Shown: positions 17,154 to 24,383 of the stretch, one piece after another | Layout of the letters: every line of letters starts with the position of its first letter | How positions within the stretch are numbered: position 1 is the first letter of the stretch | Assembly (NCBI GenBank): GCA_002348615.1 | Contig: DEBR01000003.1 | Location: forward strand, 62,001-126,000 | Reading direction: 5' to 3' | DNA length: 64,000 bases | Origin: Candidatus Saccharibacteria bacterium UBA2951 | GTDB taxonomy: Bacteria; Patescibacteriota; Saccharimonadia; Saccharimonadales; Saccharimonadaceae | Notes under the pieces: generated by a model | What the model saw: the letters and a program-made list of their open reading frames with translations, nothing else | Told to the model about the DNA's origin: nothing | The model's database searches: none | Program-made: the position numbers and the translations under genes

Positions 17154-18130
17154 TGGCTAAGAATAAAATGACATCAAAGCAGTTCGCGCAGTCTAAGACG
17201 AGGCGTCGCCAATGGATAACGTTCCTACGTATGTGCCGTTACGGCGTGAACAACTTTTCTCGTAACGCGTGGCTGACCGTTGCCGCGACTGCCGTCATGA
17301 CCATTACGTTGCTTATCGTCTTTGCGACGTTAGCCGCCCGCAGCACGCTTATCAGCTCCGTCGAAGTCATTCGGCAGAACGTCGATATGTCGATTTATAT
17401 TAAGACCGACACGCCGAAAAAAGACGTTGAAGCGATTCAATCCGAACTCGAAAAGTTGAAATCCGTCGAAGAAGTGACATACGTCAGTCCACAGACCGCC
17501 CGCGAAAACTTTGCCAAGGAAAACGGTACAAACCCCGACACGTTAAACGCCCTCAACGAAGCCACCAACAAGTTCCCGGGCACATACAAAGTACAGTTGG
17601 TCGACATCAACGACACGAGTGAGCTACGCAAATTCGTTGAGACCAACAAGCTGGTCAAAGAAAACCTGGACTCAAGCCGTCCACCGTCGTTCGCCGGTGA
17701 GCGTAAGAACGCCATCGAAGGTATCGCTCAAGGAGTCGTATTCGCAGAACGCGCCGGATTAATCGCGACGGTAGTGTTCGTGGTCATATCGTCGCTCATC
17801 GTCTTCAATACCATCCGCATGGCCATCTTTAACCGGCGTGACGAGATTGAAATGATGAAACTTATCGGCGCCGACAAAAGCTTTATCCGTGGACCGTTCA
17901 TCGTCGAAGCTGTCGTTTACGGGTTTATCGCGGCAATCGTCGCGACCGGACTCGGCGTGCTTGGCATGATAGCTTTGAAGGGGCGGCTCATCGGCGGAAT
18001 CGAGCTGCAGCCGACCATCGACTTCGTGCTGACATATCTTGGTTTCGTGCTACTCGGCATGATTTTACTCGGCGCACTCATCGGTGTCATATCGTCGCTT
18101 CTCGCGACACGCCGCTACTTGAAAATCTAA
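17153..18130 (+). CDS. ftsX: Cell division protein FtsX
   Basis: This 325-residue protein has the FtsX layout: a basic cytoplasmic N-terminus (residues 1-40), helix 1 (about 43-65), an extracytoplasmic domain with SMSIYIKTDTPKK-like start and SVEEVTYVSPQTA, then three C-terminal helices containing FNTIRMAIFNRRDEIEMMKLIGADKSFIRGPFI. With FtsE it passes ATP-driven motion across the membrane to a wall hydrolase. The hydrolase candidate is the next gene, encoded on the same strand after a promoter. Confidence 0.92.
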   Translation: MAKNKMTSKQFAQSKTRRRQWITFLRMCRYGVNNFSRNAWLTVAATAVMTITLLIVFATLAARSTLISSVEVIRQNVDMSIYIKTDTPKKDVEAIQSELEKLKSVEEVTYVSPQTARENFAKENGTNPDTLNALNEATNKFPGTYKVQLVDINDTSELRKFVETNKLVKENLDSSRPPSFAGERKNAIEGIAQGVVFAERAGLIATVVFVVISSLIVFNTIRMAIFNRRDEIEMMKLIGADKSFIRGPFIVEAVVYGFIAAIVATGLGVLGMIALKGRLIGGIELQPTIDFVLTYLGFVLLGMILLGALIGVISSLLATRRYLKI

Positions 18131-18153
18131 CTCATTTTAAGCGAAGGGGAGTA

Positions 18154-18182
18154 TTGACTTAACAAGCTGCTTATGCTAACGT
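18154..18182 (+). promoter_or_regulatory. Promoter of the CHAP hydrolase gene
   Basis: TTGACT and TGC-TAACGT with a 17-nt spacer. An ATG at 18173 lies inside this promoter, so the true start should be the ATG at 18191, 9 nt after the -10 box. Confidence 0.6.
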
Positions 18183-18190
18183 GGAAAGAG

Positions 18191-19360
18191 ATGAAACTAC
18201 GGTCCACCACACCATCATCGAAAAAGGGTACGGCGCGGCGCGTTAAATTAGCCGTCATCGCTTTTGTGTTGGCCGTCACTTCTCCTGCGGTATTCCTTAT
18301 TAAGCAGGCAAACGCAGACCAATACGATGCTCGTATTGCCGCTTTACAGCGGCAGATTGATCAATACCAGGCAGCTGCCCAAGCGCTCGGAGCTCAGGCT
18401 GACACGCTGCAGCACACGCTCGATGGTATTAACAACGAAATCGGGCAAATTCAGACCCAGATCGACCTGACTCAGGCACAGTACGACAAGCTTATCGTTC
18501 AAATCGCCGACACCGAGAAACAAATTGCTGAAAACCGCGACGCCCTTGGAGAAGTCATTGCCGACCTTTCAATCGAAGGTAAGATATCACCGCTTGAAAT
18601 GCTGGCCAGCTCTAAGAACATTTCCGATTACGTCGACAAGCAGACCTACCAGTCTGCCATGCAGGACCAACTGAAAGCGACCATCGATCGTATCAAGGAA
18701 CTCAAGGAGCTGCTTGAAAAGCAGAAATTGCAAACCGAAGAACTGCTTGCAAACCAAAAGCGTGCCCGAGACGCCCTAGCCGCCAAGCAGGCCGAACAGC
18801 AGCGACTTGTCAATGAAACCCGTGGCCAAGAAGCTGCGTACCAAAACCTGAAAAATCAGACCCAGGCGCAAAAAGAGCAGGTCATGGCCGCCCAGCAGGC
18901 AGCCATCCGCGCGGCCAGTGCCCGTAACGGTGGTGTTACCTTCGTAGGCGGTGGCAACGGCGGTTACCCGTGGGGTCCAAGCAACTGTCCGATGAGTGGT
19001 ATGTACTCGACCGGTGGTGCCGACGGCAACGGTGGTGACGGTTGGGGCTATGGTTGCCGACAGTGTGCCAGCTACGCAGCTTGGAAAATCGGAGAACGTA
19101 CAGGTGTCATTCCGACATACCTTGGTAACGCCAATCAGTTCCCGAACTCATACTCGAACAAGGGTTACTCTGCACGTGCCAACTCAGTCGGTGTCATCAT
19201 GGACGGTGCCTATGGTCACGTAGTGTGGGTAGAGACCGACCCTGACGCTGCCGGCTTCATTACGGTAAGCCAATACAACGCCAACTACGGCGGCGGCTGG
19301 GGTAACTTTTCTCGCGTTCGGGTTCACCAAAGTACCTACGACGTCTTCATCTACTTCTAG
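18191..19360 (+). CDS. PcsB-like secreted peptidoglycan hydrolase (coiled coil + CHAP)
   Basis: This 389-residue protein has a signal sequence (basic start, hydrophobic core about 18-36, ANA|DQ cleavage-like site). A long coiled coil (about 40-245) is rich in Gln/Leu/Ala heptads, then a Gly/Asn linker leads to a C-terminal CHAP domain. The catalytic Cys is in GCRQCASYAAWKIG and the His in GAYGHVVWVE. This is the PcsB/CwlO architecture: an FtsEX-controlled hydrolase whose coiled coil docks on FtsX. Placement right after ftsEX agrees. Many relatives use an M23 domain instead of CHAP. The start at 18191 was chosen because an upstream in-frame ATG overlaps the -10 box. Confidence 0.85.
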   Translation: MKLRSTTPSSKKGTARRVKLAVIAFVLAVTSPAVFLIKQANADQYDARIAALQRQIDQYQAAAQALGAQADTLQHTLDGINNEIGQIQTQIDLTQAQYDKLIVQIADTEKQIAENRDALGEVIADLSIEGKISPLEMLASSKNISDYVDKQTYQSAMQDQLKATIDRIKELKELLEKQKLQTEELLANQKRARDALAAKQAEQQRLVNETRGQEAAYQNLKNQTQAQKEQVMAAQQAAIRAASARNGGVTFVGGGNGGYPWGPSNCPMSGMYSTGGADGNGGDGWGYGCRQCASYAAWKIGERTGVIPTYLGNANQFPNSYSNKGYSARANSVGVIMDGAYGHVVWVETDPDAAGFITVSQYNANYGGGWGNFSRVRVHQSTYDVFIYF

Positions 19361-19384
19361 GCATCCAACAGGTCAAATCTACAC

Positions 19385-19410
19385 TAGCGCACCCTTTACC
19401 GGGTGCGCTA
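19385..19410. other. Perfect 10-bp inverted repeat overlapping the ctpA promoter
   Basis: TAGCGCACCC / GGGTGCGCTA with a 6-nt loop. No T-run follows; the right arm shares its last two bases with the TATACT -10 box of ctpA. It could end the upstream transcript or act as an operator. Confidence 0.6.
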
Positions 19411-19414
19411 TACT
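19409..19414 (+). promoter_or_regulatory. -10 box of ctpA
   Basis: TATACT ends 9 nt before the ctpA ATG and begins inside the right arm of the inverted repeat. Confidence 0.5.
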
Positions 19415-19422
19415 TACTGCTA

Positions 19423-20610
19423 ATGGATAAAAAAGTCGAGCTTTCTCGCGTCTATCTGGCAGCGGTCGTACTGGTCGTGTTGCTCATCGGGTTCGTGGCC
19501 GGAACGCGCTCGAACCAACTTGCGGCATTGGTCGGTCCTGTATTCGGTGCCAAGGTTGAAACCGGAACGCTAGACGACGAGTCACTCCAAGCCGTCTATC
19601 AAGAGCTTAAGAAGCACTACAACGGCAAGGTCGACAGCAATAAGTTGATCGAAGGTGCTAAAAGCGGGATGGTTGCAGCGCTTGGCGACCCGTACACGGT
19701 GTACTTTAACAAAACGGAAGCAGAAGAGTTTAACAAAGAACTTTCTGGCGACATTGGTGGCGGTATCGGAGCGGAAGTTGGCGTGAGGAATGGTCAGCCA
19801 ACAATTCTGCGGACATTGCCCGACAACCCCGCTGAAAAGGCAGGGCTTCATGCGAACGATACTATTCTTGCGATTAACGACGAACCAACCGATGGTTGGG
19901 ACGCCGACAAGACGGTTCATGCCATACGGGGCGAGCCAGGCACTACCGTTAAAGTTGCTGTGCGACGTGACAACGAAACCAAAGAGTTCACCATTACCCG
20001 CGAAGTCATCAACAACCCAAGCGTGTCGAGCGAACTAAAGGGCGACGTCGGCATTATGACCATCAACCGGTTCGACCAAGAAACGGTCAGTTTAGTACGA
20101 AAGACAGTCAGTGACCTAAAGAGCCGTGGCATGAAAAAGATCGTGGTCGACATGCGTGGCAATGGAGGCGGTTACCTGGATGCCGCGCCGGGCGTGGCCG
20201 GGCTTTGGCTGCACGACCGGCTTGTCGTCAGCGTAAAAGCGACCAACGGCAGCGAACAGAGGTTGATAAGCGAGGGCGACTCATTACTACAGGGTGTCAA
20301 AACGGCCATCGTCGTCAATGGCGGGTCAGCCAGTGCTACCGAAATCGTCACCGCCGCGCTAAAGCATTACAAGGTTGCAACAATCGTAGGTGAAAAAACG
20401 TACGGCAAGGGTTCGGTACAGGAACTGATACCGCTGAGCGGCAATTCGCTTCTTAAAGTGACTATTAAACGCTGGTACACGCCAAGCGGCGACAATATCA
20501 ACAAAAAGGGAATTAAGCCGGATGTCAGTGTTGGTCTGAAACAGGCCGACCTTGACGCGGGGCACGACCCGCAGCTGGAAAAGGCGATTCAAATCGTCAG
20601 TACGCCATAA
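19423..20610 (+). CDS. ctpA: Carboxy-terminal processing protease (S41 family)
   Basis: This 395-residue protease has an N-terminal membrane anchor (about 9-30), a helical linker, a PDZ domain (GGIGAEVGVRNGQPTILRTLPDNPAEKAGLHANDTILAIN) and the S41 catalytic core. The nucleophile is in NGGSASATEIVTAALK and the general base Lys in GEKTYGKGSVQE. CtpA proteases trim or degrade exported proteins from their C-termini outside the membrane. Location after the FtsEX hydrolase suggests a role in wall enzyme turnover, which is an inference. Confidence 0.93.
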   Translation: MDKKVELSRVYLAAVVLVVLLIGFVAGTRSNQLAALVGPVFGAKVETGTLDDESLQAVYQELKKHYNGKVDSNKLIEGAKSGMVAALGDPYTVYFNKTEAEEFNKELSGDIGGGIGAEVGVRNGQPTILRTLPDNPAEKAGLHANDTILAINDEPTDGWDADKTVHAIRGEPGTTVKVAVRRDNETKEFTITREVINNPSVSSELKGDVGIMTINRFDQETVSLVRKTVSDLKSRGMKKIVVDMRGNGGGYLDAAPGVAGLWLHDRLVVSVKATNGSEQRLISEGDSLLQGVKTAIVVNGGSASATEIVTAALKHYKVATIVGEKTYGKGSVQELIPLSGNSLLKVTIKRWYTPSGDNINKKGIKPDVSVGLKQADLDAGHDPQLEKAIQIVSTP

Positions 20611-20624
20611 CGGTTGTGCCTAGT

Positions 20625-20630
20625 TATAAT
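20625..20630 (+). promoter_or_regulatory. -10 box of the response regulator gene
   Basis: TATAAT; the predicted leader is about 15 nt with AGGGGA upstream of the ATG. Confidence 0.5.
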
Positions 20631-20651
20631 TCACGCTAGAATAGGGGACAT

Positions 20652-21074
20652 ATGGATACGAAAAAGAAAATCCTGCTGGTCGAAGATGACACGGCGCTGG
20701 CTGGTGTCTACCGTTCGCGGTTGGAACTCGAAGGGTTCGAAGTCAGTGAAGTCAATAATGGAGAGGACGCGCTGTCATCGGCTATCGACTTTAAGCCCGA
20801 TCTTATATTGCTTGACGCCATGATGCCGAAGATTTCCGGCTTCGACGTCCTCGATATCCTTCGCAATACCCCGGAAACCGGCAACATCCGCATTATCATG
20901 CTGACCGCGCTCAGCCAGCCTAAGGACAAAGAACGTGCTGAATCACTCGGTGTCGACGATTACCTAGTTAAGTCGCAGGTGGTCATTGGTGACGTCGTGG
21001 AACGCATTAGACACCATCTTGGTATGAGCGAGACCGCACCTGACCAGCCTCCGGTTACTCCTGTAGCATCTTGA
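20652..21074 (+). CDS. Single-domain response regulator (CheY-like)
   Basis: This 140-residue receiver domain has the acidic pair EDD near residue 11, the phosphoacceptor Asp in LILLDAMMPKISGFDVL (about 54), the Thr of MLTALSQPKD and the Lys of YLVKSQ. No output domain follows, only a short Pro-rich tail. Such stand-alone receivers act by protein contact, as in chemotaxis or pilus control. No kinase gene is adjacent; the nearest histidine kinase is at 27917. Confidence 0.88.
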   Translation: MDTKKKILLVEDDTALAGVYRSRLELEGFEVSEVNNGEDALSSAIDFKPDLILLDAMMPKISGFDVLDILRNTPETGNIRIIMLTALSQPKDKERAESLGVDDYLVKSQVVIGDVVERIRHHLGMSETAPDQPPVTPVAS

Positions 21075-21102
21075 GTTTACATCGAAGGTTAGCGTAAGCT
21101 TA

Positions 21103-21131
21103 TTGACAAATAAGCAATTTTTTGCTATAGT
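21103..21131 (+). promoter_or_regulatory. Near-consensus promoter of the 21160 gene
   Basis: TTGACA and TATAGT with a 17-nt spacer. The in-frame TTG that opens the longer frame is part of the -35 box, so the start must lie downstream (ATG 21160). Confidence 0.75.
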
Positions 21132-21159
21132 GAGAAGTGTTATCACCATAAAAACAAAT

Positions 21160-22581
21160 ATGTCAGAACGTACCTTTAACCAGATATCAGAGCAGTATCA
21201 CGGCGAACATAAAGAGCCAGCTGTATTGATTCGTCGAGGTGAAAAGATTCAGACTGCCATAGTGACTGAACATCGGGACAAAGAAGGTCGTCCGTACGTA
21301 CAATTTACTGATCCTTTAGACGGTGAAGTGAAATATAAACCGATAGCTCTCAATAACCTGTCGGATGAAGCTCAGGCCGGCTTAGCGGAGGAGCTCAGTG
21401 GTGCTCCACTTATTGATGACGAAGGATTTATCGACACTATACCGCGCAGAGTGCTTCTCGAGCAGGTTGGACATATTGAAGAGGGGCCGGACATCGTCGT
21501 TCACCCAGAGGAAATAGGCGAAGTCGCCCTGGAGGCAATCGGGGTTGAAGAGCCGGCTGGCAAGGATGAACTCAAGCCTACCGAAGCTGAAATTGACCCG
21601 AAGCGACAGGCCGCAATCGCACGCATACAGGCAATCATCGGCGAACACGGTGATGCTGACAGTAGCCTGGCAGATGTGTTACGTGAAGCTGGCTCAAGCC
21701 CGCTTGAAATCATTACCAAGCTTGCCGATAAGGAATCAGGTGCCAAGTTACGAAGTGGAGTGCAAAACGTGTTGTCGCGACGAATGGCAGATTTACTTGC
21801 CGAAGGCGGCCATTTCCATACGCGCATACAAGAGAACATGCCGAATAATTTGAAACATGTTCCTGGCGGTTTTGGGTATGAGAAAGATAAGTATCCTTCC
21901 GACGAATACGTCGTCCTGCTTGCGATGGCAAAATTAGACGGGACCTTCGATGACGCTCAGGCTGGTTCTGGTTACAAGGACCTTCCTAAAGATCACCAAC
22001 ACAATGGTCAGCATCGTCAGGCGGCAGATACGCTGCTAGAAAGCTTCAGCGCGAAGACGAAGGACGACGGCCCGGAGCGTGATATAACAAACGACGAAAT
22101 TATTCAAAAAGCTCGTCAAGCTGTTGATGACCTGCGGAGTAACATTGTTGACTACGTGCACTTAAACGAAGAAGATCTGATTCGCATACAAGATATGGTT
22201 CAAGGAAACTTTTTTGATACCGATCACGTAGATGATGTGACAAACCAAATCGCAGCAAGGTTACAACAGACATACCAGACGTTTCAGGATACCATCGGTA
22301 CGATTCACCGGTTGAAATCAGATACCGAAAATGGAACGCTTGAAGACGTACGACGCGAGCATATGCTTGAGTCAGCTGCCACCTCGCTTCGACAGAGTAT
22401 GGACACATTCAGCGCTAGTTTTGCATTAAACGGCATCGGAGCAATCGATCGTCTGACGTCTGAGCTTCGCTATGACCATAACATGCAGTTGCAGTATCGC
22501 TCACAGGTGCCACAAATCATTGAACAAATGAAGCAGGCCCAAACCATGCTCCTTCGCATGATTGATATGGTCGAGTTGTAA
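21160..22581 (+). CDS. Unknown 473-residue acidic, largely helical protein
   Basis: No family is recognised. The first ~90 residues look like a small beta domain (HKEPAVLIRRGEKIQTAIVTEH...YVQFTDPLDGEVKYKPI). The remainder is helical and Gln/Asp/Glu-rich, ending in a coiled-coil-like stretch (QYRSQVPQIIEQMKQAQTMLLRMIDMVEL). No signal peptide, membrane helix or catalytic motif is seen. The start at 21160 is set by the promoter; there is no clear Shine-Dalgarno. Base composition is more AT-rich than the surrounding genes. A bidirectional terminator follows. Confidence 0.6.
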   Translation: MSERTFNQISEQYHGEHKEPAVLIRRGEKIQTAIVTEHRDKEGRPYVQFTDPLDGEVKYKPIALNNLSDEAQAGLAEELSGAPLIDDEGFIDTIPRRVLLEQVGHIEEGPDIVVHPEEIGEVALEAIGVEEPAGKDELKPTEAEIDPKRQAAIARIQAIIGEHGDADSSLADVLREAGSSPLEIITKLADKESGAKLRSGVQNVLSRRMADLLAEGGHFHTRIQENMPNNLKHVPGGFGYEKDKYPSDEYVVLLAMAKLDGTFDDAQAGSGYKDLPKDHQHNGQHRQAADTLLESFSAKTKDDGPERDITNDEIIQKARQAVDDLRSNIVDYVHLNEEDLIRIQDMVQGNFFDTDHVDDVTNQIAARLQQTYQTFQDTIGTIHRLKSDTENGTLEDVRREHMLESAATSLRQSMDTFSASFALNGIGAIDRLTSELRYDHNMQLQYRSQVPQIIEQMKQAQTMLLRMIDMVEL

Positions 22582-22599
22582 GCACCTCAGCCTGGGTTT

Positions 22600-22631
22600 A
22601 AAAAAACCGACATTTGACATGCCGGTTTTTT
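22600..22631. terminator. Bidirectional terminator between the 21160 gene and rpmA
   Basis: AAAAAACCGaCAT / ATGcCGGTTTTTT with a 5-nt loop gives a T-run on both strands and serves the convergent genes on each side. Confidence 0.8.
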
Positions 22632-22645
22632 ACTTATGAGAGATA

Positions 22646-22918
22646 TTATTGGACCGAAACCTGCGTGCGGGGTGCGGTCTTGCCGGTGAAGCGGCGGGTC
22701 TTTACCTTAGAAAAGGCGACGACACCGTCTTTGGCGGCGTGAATGGTAAAGTTACGGCTCATGAACGTACCAGGGCCGGCAACCTTGGTAGAACCGGTCT
22801 GGCGGACCAATACTTCACCGGTACGGACGGTTTGACCACCGAACCGTTTGACACCCAATCGGGCACCGGCGTTGTTGTGGACGTTCTTAGACGAACCACC
22901 AGCTTTGACGTGTGACAT
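22646..22918 (-). CDS. rpmA: Ribosomal protein bL27
   Basis: This 90-residue basic protein of the large subunit lies near the peptidyl transferase centre. Recognisable blocks are MSHVKAGGSSKNVHNNAGARLGVKRFGGQ, GEVLVRQTGSTKVAGPG and the C-terminal VAFSKVKTRRFTGKT. The N-terminus begins directly with residues of mature L27, so the cleaved leader seen in Firmicutes is absent. An AAGGAGA ribosome-binding site precedes the ATG. The usual partner rplU is not adjacent. Confidence 0.93.
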   Translation of the reverse strand: MSHVKAGGSSKNVHNNAGARLGVKRFGGQTVRTGEVLVRQTGSTKVAGPGTFMSRNFTIHAAKDGVVAFSKVKTRRFTGKTAPRTQVSVQ

Positions 22919-22954
22919 AGCTTCTCCTTAAAGTTTATGACGCTAATTAGTGCA

Positions 22955-22983
22955 ATTGTAGCGTAAAATACGCTGTTTGACAA
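22955..22983 (-). promoter_or_regulatory. rpmA promoter
   Basis: On the minus strand TTGTCA and TACAAT are spaced by 17 nt; the spacer holds a small palindrome GCGTATTTTACGC. Confidence 0.65.
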
Positions 22984-23010
22984 GGGTCGGCGAGGGTAAA
23001 AATAGTGATA

Positions 23011-24327
23011 TTATTTTCGCTTCAAAATAAGGAGCTGACGGGCGACAACTTGGTCTTCGCGGAAGTACACCAAACGTTTTACGTCGACATGCTCAAGACT
23101 TTGCCATTCGTAGCCAAGCGGTTCGAGCTTATTTACGACCGAAAGGTGGGTAAAACGACCCTGCGCGTCGCGCCAGGCGGGAATAGCCAAGCAGAGCGGT
23201 GTGCCTGGTTTGGTTTGAGCGGCCAGGTTTTCAAGGAATTTGCCGACGATATGTTCGACGATCCGTTTTACTTTGTCGAGCTTGTTTGGAGCTGGCGGTG
23301 CACTGAACGGCTGGCCCAGGTAGGTTTCGGCTACGACGGCGTCGATCGGCTGCTGCCACTGGTGTTCTATGGCGTCACCGGCTTCGACTTTGACGGAACC
23401 GATAGGGTGTTTGACGGCAAGCCATTCCAGGTTGGCTTTTGTGTAATCGACCATCTTCTCGGCTAAGTCTGTGCCGTAAACATTGAACCCGAGCAGGGCG
23501 GCTTCTTGTAGGACGACACCGGTGCCACAGAAGGGGTCGAGAATGGTCGCTCGGCTCCCGATAGATTTAGAAACAGCTTCACGCCGGGTTTCGGTTGGGT
23601 GCGCACCAGCCGAAACTCGGGCTCCAGACGTTTCTAAACTATCGGGAGTCTCGCTTGCTGCAAGTTGCGTTCCGCTTGAAGACTCGGACAAAGCACTTCC
23701 CGAACGGCTCTCGTGCGTAATTCCGGAAAGGTTCACCATCATAAGCGCAAGCTTCGGCGGTAGCATACCGACGAACGCATCGCGTTTTGGGCGGCATTGG
23801 TCGCGGGCGGCGAGGGCAGTGATGTTTTGCGCTCCAAGACTTTCGGCTACGATGACGGACTTTGGACCGTACACGACCATGAGTTCGACTTTGTTGTCCG
23901 ACAGTCCGAGTTTGTTATGGTGCGAGGTAGCGGTCGACAAAGCTGAGCCGTCGTTTGGAACTAAGCGCACTGAACGGCCCTGTTTTTTGAGGGACTGCTT
24001 AAGGGCCAAGCCAGTACGCTGTACCTCACGGGCTGGTACATCCTGGCCGTAGACGCTAATGCCAAGAGTTAGTTTGCCTTCACCTTTGAATGTGCGTGCA
24101 TAGCGTTGCACGATATCGCGTGATAAACGTGACCAATCGGTTTTTTCGAGTTCGGCGATTATTTTACCGGCCTTTACCACGCCGCCGAGGGTTGTAATGT
24201 CGAAAAAGTCGGTTTCAACCGTCGCGGCAGAATCCGAAAATACTCGAACGTTCACGCTCCCAAAGCGCTGCTCAAGTTCAGCGAGGCTAAGTTCGGGCTG
24301 GCGGCCAAGAATAGAGATGACATTCAT
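23011..24327 (-). CDS. Trm11/TrmG10-like THUMP methyltransferase with an inserted palindromic element
   Basis: This 438-residue SAM-dependent methyltransferase probably modifies tRNA. The N-terminal ~150 residues form a THUMP-like RNA-binding part. The Rossmann core has motif I ILDPFCGTGVVLQEAALLGFNVYGTDL and a motif IV-like segment DAVVAETYLGQPFSAPP (E-T-Y-L where N/DPPY is usual). Between the conserved PPKLALMMVNLSG and motif I lies an extra Ser/Thr/Glu-rich stretch of about 55 residues, encoded by two palindromic DNA segments (23555-23685). Start: ATG 24327, 8 nt after a TATACT box, preferred over the GTG two codons upstream. Confidence 0.75.
   Translation of the reverse strand: MNVISILGRQPELSLAELEQRFGSVNVRVFSDSAATVETDFFDITTLGGVVKAGKIIAELEKTDWSRLSRDIVQRYARTFKGEGKLTLGISVYGQDVPAREVQRTGLALKQSLKKQGRSVRLVPNDGSALSTATSHHNKLGLSDNKVELMVVYGPKSVIVAESLGAQNITALAARDQCRPKRDAFVGMLPPKLALMMVNLSGITHESRSGSALSESSSGTQLAASETPDSLETSGARVSAGAHPTETRREAVSKSIGSRATILDPFCGTGVVLQEAALLGFNVYGTDLAEKMVDYTKANLEWLAVKHPIGSVKVEAGDAIEHQWQQPIDAVVAETYLGQPFSAPPAPNKLDKVKRIVEHIVGKFLENLAAQTKPGTPLCLAIPAWRDAQGRFTHLSVVNKLEPLGYEWQSLEHVDVKRLVYFREDQVVARQLLILKRK
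23555..23648. repeat. Palindromic in-frame element, copy A (core 23570-23634)
   Basis: A 94-bp near-palindrome. Outer arms CTCCCGATAGATTTAGAAAC and GTTTCTAAACTATCGGGAG pair with a single bulge. The inner stem is GTTTCGGTTG / CAGCCGAAAC around a 9-nt loop. The 65-bp core (GAAAC...GTTTC) matches 58604-58668 in length and at about 51 of 65 positions. In the Trm11-like protein it encodes residues 232-253, ETSGARVSA...TETRREAVS, starting exactly at a codon. Confidence 0.85.
23646..23685. repeat. Second palindromic segment next to copy A
   Basis: GAGTC...GACTC ends enclose GCTTGCTGCAAG-type inner pairing. It is also translated in frame as part of the same insertion (region ESSSGTQLAASETP). Confidence 0.5.
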
Positions 24328-24334
24328 TACCACT

Positions 24335-24340
24335 AGTATA
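24335..24340 (-). promoter_or_regulatory. -10 box of the Trm11-like gene
   Basis: On the minus strand TATACT ends 8 nt before the ATG at 24327; a leaderless transcript is predicted. It is divergent from the 24384 gene promoter. Confidence 0.5.
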
Positions 24341-24370
24341 ACTGAGGTTTGTCTTATAGGCGAAGCGTCT

Positions 24371-24376
24371 TATAAT
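24371..24376 (+). promoter_or_regulatory. -10 box of the 24384 gene
   Basis: TATAAT overlaps an in-frame ATG at 24375. The next ATG at 24384 lies 8 nt after the box and is taken as the start. Confidence 0.55.
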
Positions 24377-24383
24377 GAATATA

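Noticed and set aside
18173..18190. ATG at 18173 as start of the CHAP hydrolase
   Set aside because: It lies between the -35 and -10 boxes of the gene's own promoter; the ATG at 18191 leaves a better signal peptide.
22649..22915. Plus-strand frame over rpmA
   Set aside because: It is antisense to the clearly recognised ribosomal protein L27 gene.
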